DNA of 64,000 nt from Actinoalloteichus caeruleus DSM 43889 (GCF_000429185.2 NZ_AUBJ02000001.1:682001-746000); one strand, 5' to 3'; positions 8,218 to 18,617 are shown, counted from the stretch's first letter. Notes: generated by a model not told the origin, from the letters alone. Numbers and translations: made by a program.

Positions 8218-9722
8218 ATGACCGAGCACGTCCTGGTCCACCTGAGCACGGGCCCCGTGCGCGGCCGCCGGCTCGACGGGCACTCCTCGTTCCACGCCCT
8301 TCCCTACGCCGCGCCGCCGCTCGCGGAGCTGCGGTGGCGTGCCCCCGCCCGATAACCCCCTGGACCGAGGTCCGCGACGCCACGCGGCCGGCGTCGCCGG
8401 CCCCGCAGGTGGCGCGGTCCTTCGCCGAGGCCCCCTCCCTCGACGAGGACTGCCTGACGCTGGACGTCACCGCGCCCGACGGGGCGGACGGGCGCCCGGT
8501 GATCGTCTGGCTGCACGGGGGTGGGGGCACCAACGGAGGCGTGGCCGGCCGTGACGCCCACCGACTGGCCGTCACCGGGGACGTCGTGGTCGTCACGCCG
8601 CAGTACCGGCTCGGGGTGTTCGGGTGCTTCGGCCATCCGGGACTCCGGGACGGTGGGACCTTCGGTCTGCTCGACCAGCAGGCCGCACTGCGCTGGGTGC
8701 GGGACGAGATCGGCCGGTTCGGCGGCGACCCGGGCAACGTGACGCTGGCGGGCGAGTCCTACGGGGCCCTGATGATCGCCGCGCACCTCGTGTCACCCGC
8801 GTCCGAGGGGCTGTTCCACCGCGCGGTCCTCCAGAGCCCGTTCGCCGTGCTGGGCACCACCACCCCGGCCAACGTCCTGATCCCCGGGGTCCCGGCCCTC
8901 CCGTCGCGCTGGACCGGGGCCGAGGACCTCGACCAGCTGGGAGCGGCAGTCGCCCTCGACCGGGGCTGGGTCGAGCCGGGCAGCTCGCCGGACTCCGCGC
9001 TCGACCAGCTGCGGCGCGTGCCGGTCGCCGAGCTGCTCACCGTCTCGGACGCCTTCATCCGACCGGCGTTCGGCAGCGCCACCCTCCCGGAGTCACCGGC
9101 GACCGCCCTGCCCGCCGGGCGCTTCCACCGGGTGCCGCTGCTGGTGGGGGCCGCCCGTGACGAGGCCCGTTTCTTCGTCGGCGTGTTCGCCGACCTCGTC
9201 GGCAGCCCGGTCACCGCCGACCGTTACCCGGCCCTGCTGACCGAGGCGTTCGGGGACGCGGCGGCGGAGGTCGCGCGACGGTACCCGCCGGAGCGCTACC
9301 CGACACCGGGCCTGGCCTGGGCGCGGATCAGCACCGACCGCGCCTGGGCGTGGCCGACCTGGGAACTGGGCCGTGCCGTCGCGGCCCACGCCCCGACGTG
9401 GTTCTACGAGTTCGCCGACCAGGACGCGCCCCCGCTGGTGCCGGTCCCGGACTTCCCGCTCGGCGCCTACCACGCGGCGGAGCTGGCCTACCAGTTCGAC
9501 ATCGCCGGTGCTCCCGCGCTGACCGGGGAGCAGCGGGCCTTCGCCGAACGGATGAACCGGTACTGGGCCACCTTCGCCACCCGGGGCGACCCGACCCACC
9601 CGGACCTGCCGCCGTGGCCCGACCACTCCGCCGGCCACGTCCAGTCCCTCGCGCCCGACCGGATCGGCGGCGTCGACTACGCCGCCGACCACCAGCTCGA
9701 CTTCTGGGCGCGCATGCCCTGA
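8218..9722 (+). pseudogene. Carboxylesterase type B with single-base frameshift
   Basis: From ATG 8218 (GAAGGAG seven bases upstream region) the protein starts like a type B carboxylesterase (STGPVRGRRLDG, FHALPYAAPPLAELRWRAPA) but stops at TAA 8353-8355 after 45 codons. The same protein continues in the next frame from about 8345 (PITPWTEVRDATR) to 9722. Adding one base near the C run at 8348-8350 restores a normal enzyme of about 502 residues. Downstream motifs are intact: WLHGGGG oxyanion region, GESYG nucleophile elbow (usually GESAG), GAARDEARFF for the acid and GAYHAAEL for the catalytic histidine. It would hydrolyse carboxylic esters in the cytoplasm. Because only one base is wrong and all catalytic residues persist, this may be a sequencing error or a very recent mutation. 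Probably controlled by the TetR site at 8094-8111. Confidence 0.85.
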
Positions 9723-10102
9723 GTCGTTCGCGGCCGACCCTCGGCTCCTGGGCGCCCGTCGTCGCCCGCGCCGGGCGGTCGGCCACCCCTGGGGCCTGGC
9801 GTCGGGGGGAACGGTCGGCGGTCGTGCCACCGGACCGCCCACCAGGACACGCGGTCGCCGGACTCCGACCGGCGGGCGGGGGCGGCTGGCGTCGCCGGGT
9901 GCGTCGCTCGGCCGGGTCCCGGGTGGGGAGGTGCTGGGGTCGATCAGGGAAGAGCCCCCGTCGGGGTGCGGCGTTCGAGCCGGGCGCACCCGTCCACATC
10001 GGCACGAGGTGTGATGCGGAGCACCCGGCATGGGCTTGAGCCGGATGCGGCGGCACGGTTGTGGATGGAGGTACCCGCACCGCGATCTTCGGAGGTGGAA
10101 TC
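9723..10102. other. Intergenic region before S9 peptidase
   Basis: 380 bases without a supported gene. It should hold the promoter of the S9 peptidase gene; I see only a good ribosome site (GGAGGT at about 10089-10094). The bulk is GC-rich and featureless. Confidence 0.45.
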
Positions 10103-12025
10103 GTGACACCCGGACCCGACCTGATCACCGTCGAGGAGTTCTTCGCCCCACCCGCCCGCATCGATGCCCGGATCTCCCCGGACGGTAGGACGCTCGCCTA
10201 CCGCGCACCGTGGCGGGACCGGCTCAACGTGTTCGCCCGCGACCTCGACGGCGACTGGCCCGACACCGACGACCCGGACGACCCGACGGTCCGGCGCCTC
10301 ACCTCCGACGACCACCGCAGCATCGACACCTTCTTCTGGAGCGCCGACTCCCGCTACCTGCTCTACCTCCAGGACTCCGACGGCGACGAGAACCACCACC
10401 TGCACCGCGTGGACCCGGCCCACCCGGAGGAACCCGCGGTCGACCTCACCCCGTTCCCCGGTGCGCGCGTGCTCAACACGCAGTGCTGTGACGATCGGCC
10501 CGCGTCGGTCTTCGTCCAGATCAACGCTCGCCGCCCCGACCTGGTCGACCTGCACGAGCTCGACCTGGACACCGGCCGGCTGACCCCGCTCGCCGAGAAC
10601 CCCGGTGACGTCCTCGGCTGGCTGCGCACGTCGACGGGACGAATCCTGGCCTTCGGCATGGCCGAGGACGGAACACACCTGCTCTGGGAGCGCGATGGTG
10701 GGGAGTTCCGCCTGATCAGCCGGTTCTCCGGTCTCGACCACCTCTTCGGGCCCTTCCCCCAGGTCCCCACCCCGGACGGGTCGGGGTTGTGGATCGGTTC
10801 CGCCCGTGGCTCGGACCGCACCCGGCTGGTCCGGCTGGACCTGGACACCGGTGAGGAGACGGGGGTGGACAGCCACCCGCTGTTCGACCTGGACACCCCC
10901 CGCCCCGAGGCCGATCCCCGTTTCCCGTCCTCGCTGATCGTTCACCCGGCCACCGGGGAGTTGCTCGGCGTCCGCTACCTGGGCGAGCGGCAGGAGATCC
11001 ACGCCCTCGACCCGCACTTCGCCGAGGTCCTGCCCCGGCTGGCGGAGCTGTCCGATGGCGACCTCGCCCACGTGTCGTGCGACGACGCGGGGCAGCGGTG
11101 GGTCGTGGACTTCACCCATGACCGCGAGCACCGGGCCACCTGGTCCTACGACCACGCCACCGGCACCGCCCGGCGCCTGTTCCGCCCCTACCCGCACCTC
11201 GACCCCACCCGGTTGGCGCCGATGGCGCCTGTCTCCGTGCGTTCCCGCGACGGTGTGGACCTGCCCTGCCACCTGACGCTGCCGGTGGGGGTGGAGCGCA
11301 GCGACCTGCCGACCGTGGTGCTGCTGCACGGTGGGCCCTGGTACCGCGACTGCTGGGGCTACGACCCCGAGGTCCAGTTCCTGGCCAACCGGGGTTACGC
11401 GGTGCTGCAGGTCAACTTCCGGGGCTCGACCGGATATGGCAAGGCGTTCACGCGGGCCGCGATCGGGGAGTTCGCCGGTCGCATGCACGATGACGTTCTC
11501 GACGCCGTGGACTGGGCGATCGCGCGGGGGTACACCGATCGCGACCGGGTCGCGATCTACGGCTGCTCCTACGGGGGGTACGCGGCACTGGTGGGAGCGG
11601 CGTTCACCCCGGACCGCTTCGCCGCCGCGATCAGCTACACCGGGATGTCCGACCTGGTCGAGCTCGTCAGGGGGGTCGTGCCCTTCGCCCGGCGGAGCGT
11701 GCGGAACTCGTTCATCCGGTACATCGGCGACCCGGACGATCCGGAGCAGGTCGCCGACATGACCGCCCGCTCGCCCATCGACCGCGTCGACGACATCACC
11801 GCACCGGTGCTGCTCATCCACGGAGCGAACGACGTCAGGGTCGACCGTGGTCACGCCGACCGGGTCGCCGAGGCGTTGCGTGCCAGAGGGGCTGAGGTGG
11901 AGTACCTGCTCAACGAACGCGAGGGGCACTGGTTCGTCAACCCGGACAGCAACATCGAGCTCTACCGCACCCTGGAGCGGTTCCTGGCCCGTCACCTCGG
12001 GGGGCGTGCCGCGAGAGGGGGCTGA
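10103..12025 (+). CDS. S9-family prolyl oligopeptidase / acylaminoacyl peptidase-like serine hydrolase
   Basis: 640 residues from GTG 10103, chosen for the GGAGGT site eight bases upstream. The N-terminal half (about 1-380) is a beta-propeller with repeated strand motifs such as ARISPDGRTLAYR, FFWSADSRYLLYLQDSDGDENHHLHRVD and GSGLWIGSARGSDRTRLVRLD. The C-terminal alpha/beta-hydrolase domain has the oxyanion region VLLHGGPWYRDCWGYDPEVQFLANRGYAVLQVNFRGSTGYG, the nucleophile GCSYGGYAAL, the acid in HGANDVRV and the histidine in EREGHWF. S9C enzymes cleave short peptides or release N-acylated residues in the cytoplasm; no signal peptide is seen. Transcribed alone; the SMR remnant follows within three bases. 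Confidence 0.93.
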   Translation: MTPGPDLITVEEFFAPPARIDARISPDGRTLAYRAPWRDRLNVFARDLDGDWPDTDDPDDPTVRRLTSDDHRSIDTFFWSADSRYLLYLQDSDGDENHHLHRVDPAHPEEPAVDLTPFPGARVLNTQCCDDRPASVFVQINARRPDLVDLHELDLDTGRLTPLAENPGDVLGWLRTSTGRILAFGMAEDGTHLLWERDGGEFRLISRFSGLDHLFGPFPQVPTPDGSGLWIGSARGSDRTRLVRLDLDTGEETGVDSHPLFDLDTPRPEADPRFPSSLIVHPATGELLGVRYLGERQEIHALDPHFAEVLPRLAELSDGDLAHVSCDDAGQRWVVDFTHDREHRATWSYDHATGTARRLFRPYPHLDPTRLAPMAPVSVRSRDGVDLPCHLTLPVGVERSDLPTVVLLHGGPWYRDCWGYDPEVQFLANRGYAVLQVNFRGSTGYGKAFTRAAIGEFAGRMHDDVLDAVDWAIARGYTDRDRVAIYGCSYGGYAALVGAAFTPDRFAAAISYTGMSDLVELVRGVVPFARRSVRNSFIRYIGDPDDPEQVADMTARSPIDRVDDITAPVLLIHGANDVRVDRGHADRVAEALRARGAEVEYLLNEREGHWFVNPDSNIELYRTLERFLARHLGGRAARGG

Positions 12026-12028
12026 CCC

Positions 12029-12335
12029 GTGCCCTACTGGTTCTCGACGGGGGCGGCGGTCCACGACCGCGAGGGCCACGATCACCCGGCACCCGTCCGA
12101 GGAGCGCACCCGGCTGTTTCCGCCCGTCCTGGTGCGCGCCGGCCGTCCCGGTGTGCTCGGCTGTCCGGGCAGGGGTGCCGCTGGGTGTGGCCTACGGGAT
12201 CTGGGTAGCCGCTGGCGCCGCCTTGGTCGCGGCCACCGGTGAGGTCGTCCTCGATGACGGGCCCCGACCCGGTGCGGGTGTACCGCACCGCTGATCGCCG
12301 GTGGACTCGCCGTGGAGCTCGGTGCTGGTGCCTGA
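12029..12335 (+). pseudogene. Decayed SMR-family small multidrug efflux gene
   Basis: Pieces of a full SMR protein (about 105 aa) appear in order but in different frames. VPYWFSTGAAVHDRE starts at GTG 12029; ATITRHPSEERTRLFPPVLV resembles the ATxxLKxSEGFTRLxPSVLV segment; GVPLGVAYGIWVAAGAALVA is the SMR GVAYAIWxGxG motif; and APLIAGGLAVELGAGA before TGA 12333-12335 is the family C-terminus. At least three frame changes are needed. The SE pair around the essential glutamate of the first helix is not preserved, so this is real loss of function. A functional gene would have been a cationic-drug or guanidinium exporter in the inner membrane. Confidence 0.7.
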
Positions 12336-12544
12336 CGGGGGTGGTCGGCCTCGTCCACCACACCCCGACGACACCGGCGTCGGAACGGGCCGTGGACGAG
12401 CGGCGGTCCGCCCGCCCGGGACCGTGGCCCCCGGTGTCGCGGCGGGACGTGGGGCCTTCGGGGTGACGTGGGTTATCCCGGGCAGGTCACACCCTCCCCA
12501 GGGCGCCCTCCCGCCTCGACACCGCCCAGCTGGGCCGGGAACGC

Positions 12545-13498
12545 CTAGGGCACGGGCGTGACCAGCGAGCCGGTCGTCATGAACGACCGCAGGTTCCGGA
12601 AGGCGAGGTCGCCCATGGCCTCCCTGGTCTCCCGGGTCGCGCTGGCGATGTGGGGCAGCAGCACCACCGAGTCCAGGTCGAGCAGGGGAGCGGGCACGTG
12701 CGGCTCGTCGGCGAACACGTCCAGCGCGGCGCCGCCCAACCGCCCCGAGACCAGCGCCTCCACCAGGGCCGGCTCGTCCACCACCGAACCCCGGGAGACG
12801 TTCACCAGGAACCCGCGCGGCCCCAGGGCGTCCAGGACCTCGGCCGAGACCAGCCCGCTGCTCCCGGAGCCCCCCGAGGTGGTCACCACCAGGGCGTCCA
12901 CCCCCGCCGCCAGGTCGGTGGCCGAGTCGGCGTAGCGGTAGGAGCACCCGGCCACCCGGCGCCGCGAGTGGTAGGCGAGTTCCACGCCGAACCCCTCGAG
13001 CCGGGTCGCCACCGCCCGCCCGATGCGGCCCAGGCCCAGGATCCCCACCCGGGTACCGCTGACCCTGGTCGTCAGGGGGAAACCCCCGGGCGTCCACTCA
13101 CCCCGGCGCACGTAGCGGTCGGCGGCGGACAGCCGGCGCATCACGTCGATCAACGCGCCGACGGCGACGTCCGCCACGCAGTCGGTGAGCACGTCCGGCG
13201 TGTTGCTGACGTCCACTCCCCGGGAGCGGGCGTGGGCGACGTCGGTCGTCTCGTAGCCGACTCCGAAGTGCACGATCGCGCCGAGCCGGGGCAGCGCGTC
13301 CACCAGGTCACGGGAGGCACCGACCCGGGCACTGGTCACCACGGCCGCGACCTCGTCGCCGTGGTCGGCGAGCCAGGCCCGGGCGTCAGGCCGTTCGTGC
13401 AGCCGGACCGTGCGGTGGTGGGACTCCAACGCCGCCTCGAGGGTGGGCAGCAGCGGGCAGACCTGGAGGACGACGCGGCCCTCCGGTGGTGAGGTCAT
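12545..13498 (-). CDS. D-isomer-specific 2-hydroxyacid dehydrogenase (hydroxypyruvate/glyoxylate reductase type)
   Basis: 317 residues, NAD(P)-dependent. The catalytic-domain features are HFGVGYETTDVAHARSRGVDVSNTPDVLTDCVADVAVG; the Rossmann motif is VGILGLGRIGRAVATRLEGFG (GxGxxG, about 153-158); the catalytic Arg/Glu/His come from NVSRGSVVDEPALVEAL, DVFADEPHVP and LLPHIASATRETREAM. ATG 13498 has AGGAG upstream. It is the last gene of the minus-strand set kdgD, gudD, dehydrogenase (61 bases after gudD). In this place it may reduce a 2-oxo acid formed during sugar-acid breakdown; the exact substrate cannot be read. A second paralogue of the same family closes the other module (23784-24776). Confidence 0.9.
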   Translation of the reverse strand: MTSPPEGRVVLQVCPLLPTLEAALESHHRTVRLHERPDARAWLADHGDEVAAVVTSARVGASRDLVDALPRLGAIVHFGVGYETTDVAHARSRGVDVSNTPDVLTDCVADVAVGALIDVMRRLSAADRYVRRGEWTPGGFPLTTRVSGTRVGILGLGRIGRAVATRLEGFGVELAYHSRRRVAGCSYRYADSATDLAAGVDALVVTTSGGSGSSGLVSAEVLDALGPRGFLVNVSRGSVVDEPALVEALVSGRLGGAALDVFADEPHVPAPLLDLDSVVLLPHIASATRETREAMGDLAFRNLRSFMTTGSLVTPVP

Positions 13499-13559
13499 CG
13501 CAACTCCTGGTCGAAGGGGGCGGCGCTCCGGTTCGCCGTGGTGCCGGCGTCGGACCGTT

Positions 13560-14912
13560 CTACCCGGCGGCGGGCCGCCGGTCGAGCGCGGGCCGCCCCG
13601 GGTCGAAGCACCAGCCCGGGACGAGGTACCGCATCGGTGTGACGTCGTCCCGGGCGCCGAGGCCTTCCGCGCGGTACAGCTCGTGCGCCGCCTCCACCTC
13701 GTCGAGGTCCAGCTGGACCCCGAGCCCGGGGCGGTCCGGCACCACGAGGTGCCCGTCGACCAGCGGGACCGGATCGGTCGTCAGCCGCTGACCGTCCTGC
13801 CAGATCCAGTGCGTGTCGATGGCGGTGATCTCGCCGGGCGCGGCGGCCGCGACGTGGGTGAACATCGCCAGGGAGACGTCGAAGTGGTTGTTGGAGTGCG
13901 ACCCCCACGTCAGACCCCATTCCTGGCAGAGCTGGGCCACCCGCACCGATCCGCGCATCGTCCAGAAGTGCGGGTCGGCCAGCGGGATGTCCACGGAGTC
14001 CGACCGCACGGCGTGGCCCAGTTCCCGCCAGTCCGTGGCGACCATGTTGGTCGCGGTGCGCAGGCCGGTCGCGCGCCGGAACTCGGCGAGCACCTCCCGA
14101 CCCGAGTACCCGCGCTCCGCTCCGCAGGGATCCTCCGCGTAGGCCAGGACGTCCCGCAGGCGGCGGCCCCTGCTGACCGCGTCCGCGAGGGACCACCCGC
14201 CGTTGGGGTCCAACGTCAGGCGGGCGTCCGGGAACCGCTCGGCCAACGCCAGCAGGACGTCAACCTCCTCGTCCCCCGGCAGGACGCCGCCCTTGAGCTT
14301 GAAGTGGGTCATCCCGTACCGGGCGGACACCGCCTCCGCCTGCGCGACGATGCCGGCCGCGTCGAGGGCGGGCCGGTCACGAACCTCGAACCACGGGTCA
14401 CCGGTGGGGTCGCCGTGCCGGTAGGGCAGGTCGGTGCGGGTGCGGTCACCGACGAAGAAGAGGTACCCGAGCGTTTCGACCCGGTCCCGCTGCCGACCGT
14501 CGCCGAGGAGCGCCGCCACCGGCAGGTCGAGGTACTGGCCGAGGAGGTCCAGCAACGCGGCCTCGATCGCGGTGCGCACGTGCACCGCGACCCGCAGGTC
14601 GAAGGTCTGACCGCCGCGTCCCGGCCCGTCGAGCCCGCCGAAGCGGTCGCCGACCGCCCGGGTCGTGGCCAGGTGGTCCGCGACCCGGCTGCCCACGACC
14701 AGGTCACGGGCCTCCTCCAGCGTCGTGGTGATCGCCGGACCACCCGGCACCTCGCCCACCCCGGTGCGACCGTCACCATCGGTCAACACCACCAGGTTCC
14801 GGGTGAAGTAGGGCCCGTGGGCGCCACTCAGGTTCAGCAGCATGCTGTCCCGACCGGCCACGGGCACCACGCGGTAGCCGGTCACCACCGGCACCGACCC
14901 GACCGGCGTCAC
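13560..14912 (-). CDS. gudD: Glucarate dehydratase (enolase superfamily)
   Basis: 450 residues. Glucarate dehydratase removes water from D-glucarate or L-idarate to give 5-dehydro-4-deoxy-D-glucarate. The enolase-superfamily signature residues are all visible: the KxK base in [16 protein letters not shown], the metal ligands in [10 protein letters not shown] and [18 protein letters not shown], the His/Asp region [17 protein letters not shown], and [18 protein letters not shown]. Length and motif order match GudD (about 445 aa). GTG 14912 is the first start after the kdgD stop 43 bases upstream. The product is the substrate of kdgD just before it in the operon, which makes the assignment strong. 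Confidence 0.92.
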   Translation of the reverse strand: MTPVGSVPVVTGYRVVPVAGRDSMLLNLSGAHGPYFTRNLVVLTDGDGRTGVGEVPGGPAITTTLEEARDLVVGSRVADHLATTRAVGDRFGGLDGPGRGGQTFDLRVAVHVRTAIEAALLDLLGQYLDLPVAALLGDGRQRDRVETLGYLFFVGDRTRTDLPYRHGDPTGDPWFEVRDRPALDAAGIVAQAEAVSARYGMTHFKLKGGVLPGDEEVDVLLALAERFPDARLTLDPNGGWSLADAVSRGRRLRDVLAYAEDPCGAERGYSGREVLAEFRRATGLRTATNMVATDWRELGHAVRSDSVDIPLADPHFWTMRGSVRVAQLCQEWGLTWGSHSNNHFDVSLAMFTHVAAAAPGEITAIDTHWIWQDGQRLTTDPVPLVDGHLVVPDRPGLGVQLDLDEVEAAHELYRAEGLGARDDVTPMRYLVPGWCFDPGRPALDRRPAAG

Positions 14913-14955
14913 CGGACGCCGCCCGGGGCGCCGGCCACGGCGGCCCCCTGGGTGA

Positions 14956-15876
14956 TCACCGAACGACCACCCGGTCCACGAGCCGGGCGAGCTCGTCCCG
15001 CTCGGCGTCGGTGAGGTCGGTCAGCGGCGGTCGGACCGGACCGGCCGGGTGCCCGACGACCGAGAGCCCCGCCTTGACGATCGACACCGCGTACCCGGCC
15101 CGCCGGTTCCGGATGTCGAGGTAGGGCAGGACGAACTCGGCGAGCCGGCGGTACACCTCCTCGGCTCGCCGCGCCCGCACGGCATGGTAGAAGTCCAGCG
15201 CGAACTCGGGCAGGAAGTTGAAGATCGCCGAGGAGTAGGTGGTGACCCCCATCTCCAGGTAGGGCAGCGCGTAGGTCTCGGCGGTCGGCAGGCCGCCGAC
15301 CGACAACAGGCGGTCGCCCAGCCTCGCGTGGATGCGGGTCATCAGGTCGATGTCGCCGACGCCGTCCTTGAACCCCACGAAGTTCGGGCAGTCCGCCGCC
15401 AGTTGCTGGACCGCGTCGAAACCGAAGGCCGCGTTGGCCCGGTGGTAGACCACCACCCCCAGGTCGGTCGCCGCGCACACGGCCCTGACGTGCGCGACGA
15501 GTCCCTCCTGGGAGACCTCCGTCAGGTAGGGCGGCAGCAGGAACACGCCGTGCGCGCCGGCGGCCTCGGCGTCCCTGGCCATCGCCACCGCCTGCGCGGT
15601 GCCGTAACCAGCCGGTGCGACCACGGGTTTGCCGTCCGGCGCCGAGGCGACGGCCGCCCGGACGACACGACCCACCTCCTCGGGGGTGAGCGCGAAGAAC
15701 TCTCCGGTGCCACCGGCCGCGAACACCCCGGAGGTCTCGTACTCGCCCTGCCGGGACACGTGGTCCCGGTAGGCGTCCTCGTCGAAGGAGAGATCCGGCC
15801 GCGCGTGCGTGACGGGGAAGGAGAGCAGTCCCGAGCCGAGGGTCGACCTCAGCTCCTCGGGGGCGAACAGGGTCAT
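14956..15876 (-). CDS. kdgD: 5-dehydro-4-deoxyglucarate dehydratase
   Basis: 306 residues from ATG 15874-15876. A DHDPS/NAL-family (alpha/beta)8 barrel. It converts 5-dehydro-4-deoxyglucarate to 2,5-dioxopentanoate with loss of water and CO2. Visible signatures: [22 protein letters not shown], the [15 protein letters not shown] loop (family GGTGE), VVVYHRANA with the conserved Tyr, and the Schiff-base lysine in [30 protein letters not shown] is typical of this subfamily. First gene of the operon with gudD and a 2-hydroxyacid dehydrogenase, divergent from the LysR gene; the LysR box at 15957-15971 lies between them. The dehydrogenase that would take dioxopentanoate to 2-oxoglutarate is not in the window. 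Confidence 0.92.
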   Translation of the reverse strand: MTLFAPEELRSTLGSGLLSFPVTHARPDLSFDEDAYRDHVSRQGEYETSGVFAAGGTGEFFALTPEEVGRVVRAAVASAPDGKPVVAPAGYGTAQAVAMARDAEAAGAHGVFLLPPYLTEVSQEGLVAHVRAVCAATDLGVVVYHRANAAFGFDAVQQLAADCPNFVGFKDGVGDIDLMTRIHARLGDRLLSVGGLPTAETYALPYLEMGVTTYSSAIFNFLPEFALDFYHAVRARRAEEVYRRLAEFVLPYLDIRNRRAGYAVSIVKAGLSVVGHPAGPVRPPLTDLTDAERDELARLVDRVVVR

Positions 15877-15956
15877 CGTCGACTCCAGGCTCGAAGGGCT
15901 GACCCGAGGGTAGGATTCGCGCCGATACCTGTCCAAGTCGAATGTGGCATGTGACG

Positions 15957-15971
15957 ATACCTTCCTGGTAT
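15957..15971. promoter_or_regulatory. LysR-type regulator binding box
   Basis: ATACCTTCCTGGTAT: perfect ATACC/GGTAT inverted repeat with a five-base centre that fits the LysR T-N11-A rule. It lies ten bases before the LysR ATG and 81 bases before the kdgD start. A second GATACC half site occurs at 15924-15929, 32 bases upstream of GATACC 15956-15961, as expected for the paired recognition and activation sites. Confidence 0.7.
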
Positions 15972-15980
15972 GGAGGCGCG

Positions 15981-16886
15981 ATGTCCCCCCGGTTCACCCT
16001 CGACCAGCTGCGGGGATTCGTCGCGGTCGCCGAGGAGCTGCACTTCGGGAGGGCGGCGGCGCGGCTGAACATGACGCAGCCGCCGTTGAGCCGCCAGATC
16101 CGCAAGCTGGAACACGCCCTGGACGTCCAGCTGTTCACCCGGGACGCCAGGGCCGTTGGCCTGACACCGGCCGGGGAGGTCCTCCTCGTCGACGCCCGCC
16201 GGATGCTCGGCCTGGCCAGCTCCGCCCCCCTGGCCGCGCGGAACGCCGCTCGGGGAACGGCGGGGAACCTCCACATCGGGTTCACCGCGGTGTCGGCCAC
16301 CACGGTGCTCGGGTCCTGGATCAAGACCATCGGCGCCCACCTGCCCGACGTCGAGCTGACCCTCACCGAGATGGTGAGCAGGGACCAGGTCGACGCGCTG
16401 CTCGCCGGGCGGTTGCACCTCGGCCTCGCCAGGGGAGTTCCGGCATCGGAGCTGATCAGCGCCCGCTGCGTCCACGTGGAGAGCCTCGTCCTGGCCTGTC
16501 CCCGAGGCCATCCCCTCAGCGTGCTGGGACGTCCCCCGACGCTGGCCGACATCGGCCGGCACGACGTGGTCACCTATGCGCCGGTGGACGCCCGTTACCT
16601 GTACGAACTGGTCGTCAGCGTGTTCCACGACGCGCACGTCGAACCCCGCTACGTCCAGCAGGTCGGGCAGGTCAACAGCTTGTTGGCGCTGGTGGACGCC
16701 GGGCTCGGCGTGGGCGTCGTGCCCAGGTCCGCCGCGCGGCTGCGCCTGCCCAACCTGGAGTTCACCGAGATCGACGGACTGGCGCCGGACGTCGTGCGCA
16801 CCCACTGCCTCTGGCGGACCGAGCACGCCAGCCCCGCGCTGCGCGCCCTGCTGTCCCTGCCGGAGACCCGCGACGTGACCTCTTGA
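15981..16886 (+). CDS. LysR-family transcriptional regulator
   Basis: 301 residues from ATG 15981 (GGAGG upstream; the longer GTG-type extension is not needed). The N-terminal helix-turn-helix is canonical: [50 protein letters not shown]. The remaining 210 residues are a two-lobed inducer-binding domain ([31 protein letters not shown]). Divergent from kdgD-gudD, with a LysR box in the 104-base gap, so it probably activates the sugar-acid operon in response to glucarate, galactarate or a breakdown product, and limits its own expression. Confidence 0.92.
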   Translation: MSPRFTLDQLRGFVAVAEELHFGRAAARLNMTQPPLSRQIRKLEHALDVQLFTRDARAVGLTPAGEVLLVDARRMLGLASSAPLAARNAARGTAGNLHIGFTAVSATTVLGSWIKTIGAHLPDVELTLTEMVSRDQVDALLAGRLHLGLARGVPASELISARCVHVESLVLACPRGHPLSVLGRPPTLADIGRHDVVTYAPVDARYLYELVVSVFHDAHVEPRYVQQVGQVNSLLALVDAGLGVGVVPRSAARLRLPNLEFTEIDGLAPDVVRTHCLWRTEHASPALRALLSLPETRDVTS

Positions 16887-17032
16887 CGCCCCGCAACGGC
16901 CCACTTACCGTCTGCGTCTACAAATGCAGACCGGATCCGCGTTCATAGACGAACGGCACGGCGCATTCCCGCCCGCGCACCCCGCGCCGGGCCGCGGCTT
17001 CCGGACGCGACCGTCCGACCATCGGAGAGACA

Positions 17033-18616
17033 ATGCCGTCTTCCGTTCCTCTCCCGCGCGGCACCCGTTCCCCCGCACCCGTCGTCGTACCGCTGGCCGT
17101 CGCGATCCTCGCAGCCACCTCGTGCGCCGTCGCGAACAGCGGTGGAGGCGGGGACACCGGGGACGCCGGCGACACGCTCCGGATCGTCCTGGCCCAGGAA
17201 CCTCCCACGCTCGAACCCTGCGAGGCCTCCCTGACCGACACCGGTGTGGTGGTCCGGTCCAACATCAGCGAACCCCTCATCGAGCGTGATCCCACGACGG
17301 GGGAGCTGGAACCACTGCTCGCCACCACCTGGCGGCAGCGGACTCCCACCACGTGGGAACTCGACCTCCGCCCCGACGTCACCTTCCACGACGGGACGAC
17401 CATGACCTCGGAGGACGCCGCCTTCTCCATCGATCGGGCGGTGAACTCGGACCTGGCGTGCAACGTGGACGGCTACGTCTTCGGGGACGAGCGCCTCGAA
17501 CTCGAGGTCGTCGATGAGCACCGCCTGGCGGTCACGACCACCGACCCCGACCCGATCCTGCCGCTGAGGCTCAGCTTCATCGAGGTCGTCCCCCGCACCA
17601 CCAGCACCGAGGCGAAGGTGCGGGAACCGGTCGGGACCGGCCCCTACCTGATCGAGCGGTGGGAGACCGGGGTGTCCATCTCCCTGCGCCGCAACGACGA
17701 CTACTGGGGGGAGCCGCCCGCCTACCCCCGGGCCAGGTACGTGTGGCGGTCGGAACCCAGCGTGCGCGCCGCCATGATCAACAACGGGGAGGCGGACCTC
17801 TCGACCGCCCTCAATCCCGAGGACGCGACCGAGGACAACTCGGTGGCCTACCCCAACAACGAGACCACCGCCCTGCGGCTCGACGGCCGGGAGGCGCCGC
17901 TCGACGACATCCGCGTCCGCAGGGCGATCGGGTTGGCGATCGACCGGCGGGCCATCGTGGACACCCTCTTCGACGGACTCGCCGACCCGGCCGCGCAACT
18001 CGTCCCCGACGGGGTCGTCGGGCACAACCCGGACCTGCCGATCGACCCACCGGACCCGGACCGGGCCCGGGCCCTGATCGCCGAGGCCGCCGCCGACGGC
18101 GTACCCGTGGACCGGCGCATCACCCTCATCGCGCGCAACGCCCAGTTCCCGCGGGTCGCCGAGACCGCGGAGGCGATCCAGTACCAGCTGGCCTCGGTCG
18201 GGCTCGACGTGCGCATCCAGATGGCCGACACCGCCGCCCACCTCGAGTACCAGCTGCGCCCCTTCCCCGAGGACGTCGGCCCGGTCGCGCTGCTCGTCAT
18301 GCACGGCAACCAGGCCGGCGACGCCGCCTTCACCACCAGCCAGTACCTGCTCAGCGACGGACCCCAGTCGACCTTCGGCAGCCCCGAACTCGACCAGCTG
18401 ATCTCCGAGGCCGGCGAGCTGTCCGACGACGCGCGGCAGGAGGCCTTCGCCGCGATCTTCGCCCACCAGAACGACACCCTCGTCCAGTACACGCACCTCG
18501 CGCACATGCGCGGGCTGCTCGGCCGGTCCCCGTCGATCCACTACGAACCGAACGCGGCCACCGGCGACGAACTCCGCCTCGCCGAGGTCCGCCCCGCACG
18601 TGAGGAGGCACGCTGA
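17033..18616 (+). CDS. ABC importer extracellular solute-binding lipoprotein, family 5
   Basis: 527 residues, SBP family 5 (dipeptide/oligopeptide/nickel type). A lipoprotein signal peptide ends at Cys31 (LAVAILAATSC). The mature part shows family landmarks: LRIVLAQEPPTLEPCE, SNISEPLIERDPTTGELEPLLATTW, FHDGTTMTSEDAAFSIDR, GTGPYLIERW and RRAIGLAIDRRAIVDTLF. ATG 17033 has GGAGA before it. First gene of a five- or six-gene operon (binding protein, two permeases, two ATPases, TauE-like). The setting between glucarate-dehydratase modules suggests that it binds a sugar acid or a conjugate rather than peptides; this is inference. Confidence 0.92.
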   Translation: MPSSVPLPRGTRSPAPVVVPLAVAILAATSCAVANSGGGGDTGDAGDTLRIVLAQEPPTLEPCEASLTDTGVVVRSNISEPLIERDPTTGELEPLLATTWRQRTPTTWELDLRPDVTFHDGTTMTSEDAAFSIDRAVNSDLACNVDGYVFGDERLELEVVDEHRLAVTTTDPDPILPLRLSFIEVVPRTTSTEAKVREPVGTGPYLIERWETGVSISLRRNDDYWGEPPAYPRARYVWRSEPSVRAAMINNGEADLSTALNPEDATEDNSVAYPNNETTALRLDGREAPLDDIRVRRAIGLAIDRRAIVDTLFDGLADPAAQLVPDGVVGHNPDLPIDPPDPDRARALIAEAAADGVPVDRRITLIARNAQFPRVAETAEAIQYQLASVGLDVRIQMADTAAHLEYQLRPFPEDVGPVALLVMHGNQAGDAAFTTSQYLLSDGPQSTFGSPELDQLISEAGELSDDARQEAFAAIFAHQNDTLVQYTHLAHMRGLLGRSPSIHYEPNAATGDELRLAEVRPAREEAR

Positions 18617-18617
18617 C

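Noticed and set aside
8334-9722. Internal GTG 8334 as the genuine start of the carboxylesterase
   Set aside because: The preceding 116 bases from ATG 8218 encode the conserved family N-terminus in the adjacent frame, so a frameshift explains the data better than a late start.
9944-12361. Long minus-strand frame opposite the S9 peptidase
   Set aside because: Composition artefact; no domain pattern, and the plus-strand protein has a complete catalytic triad.
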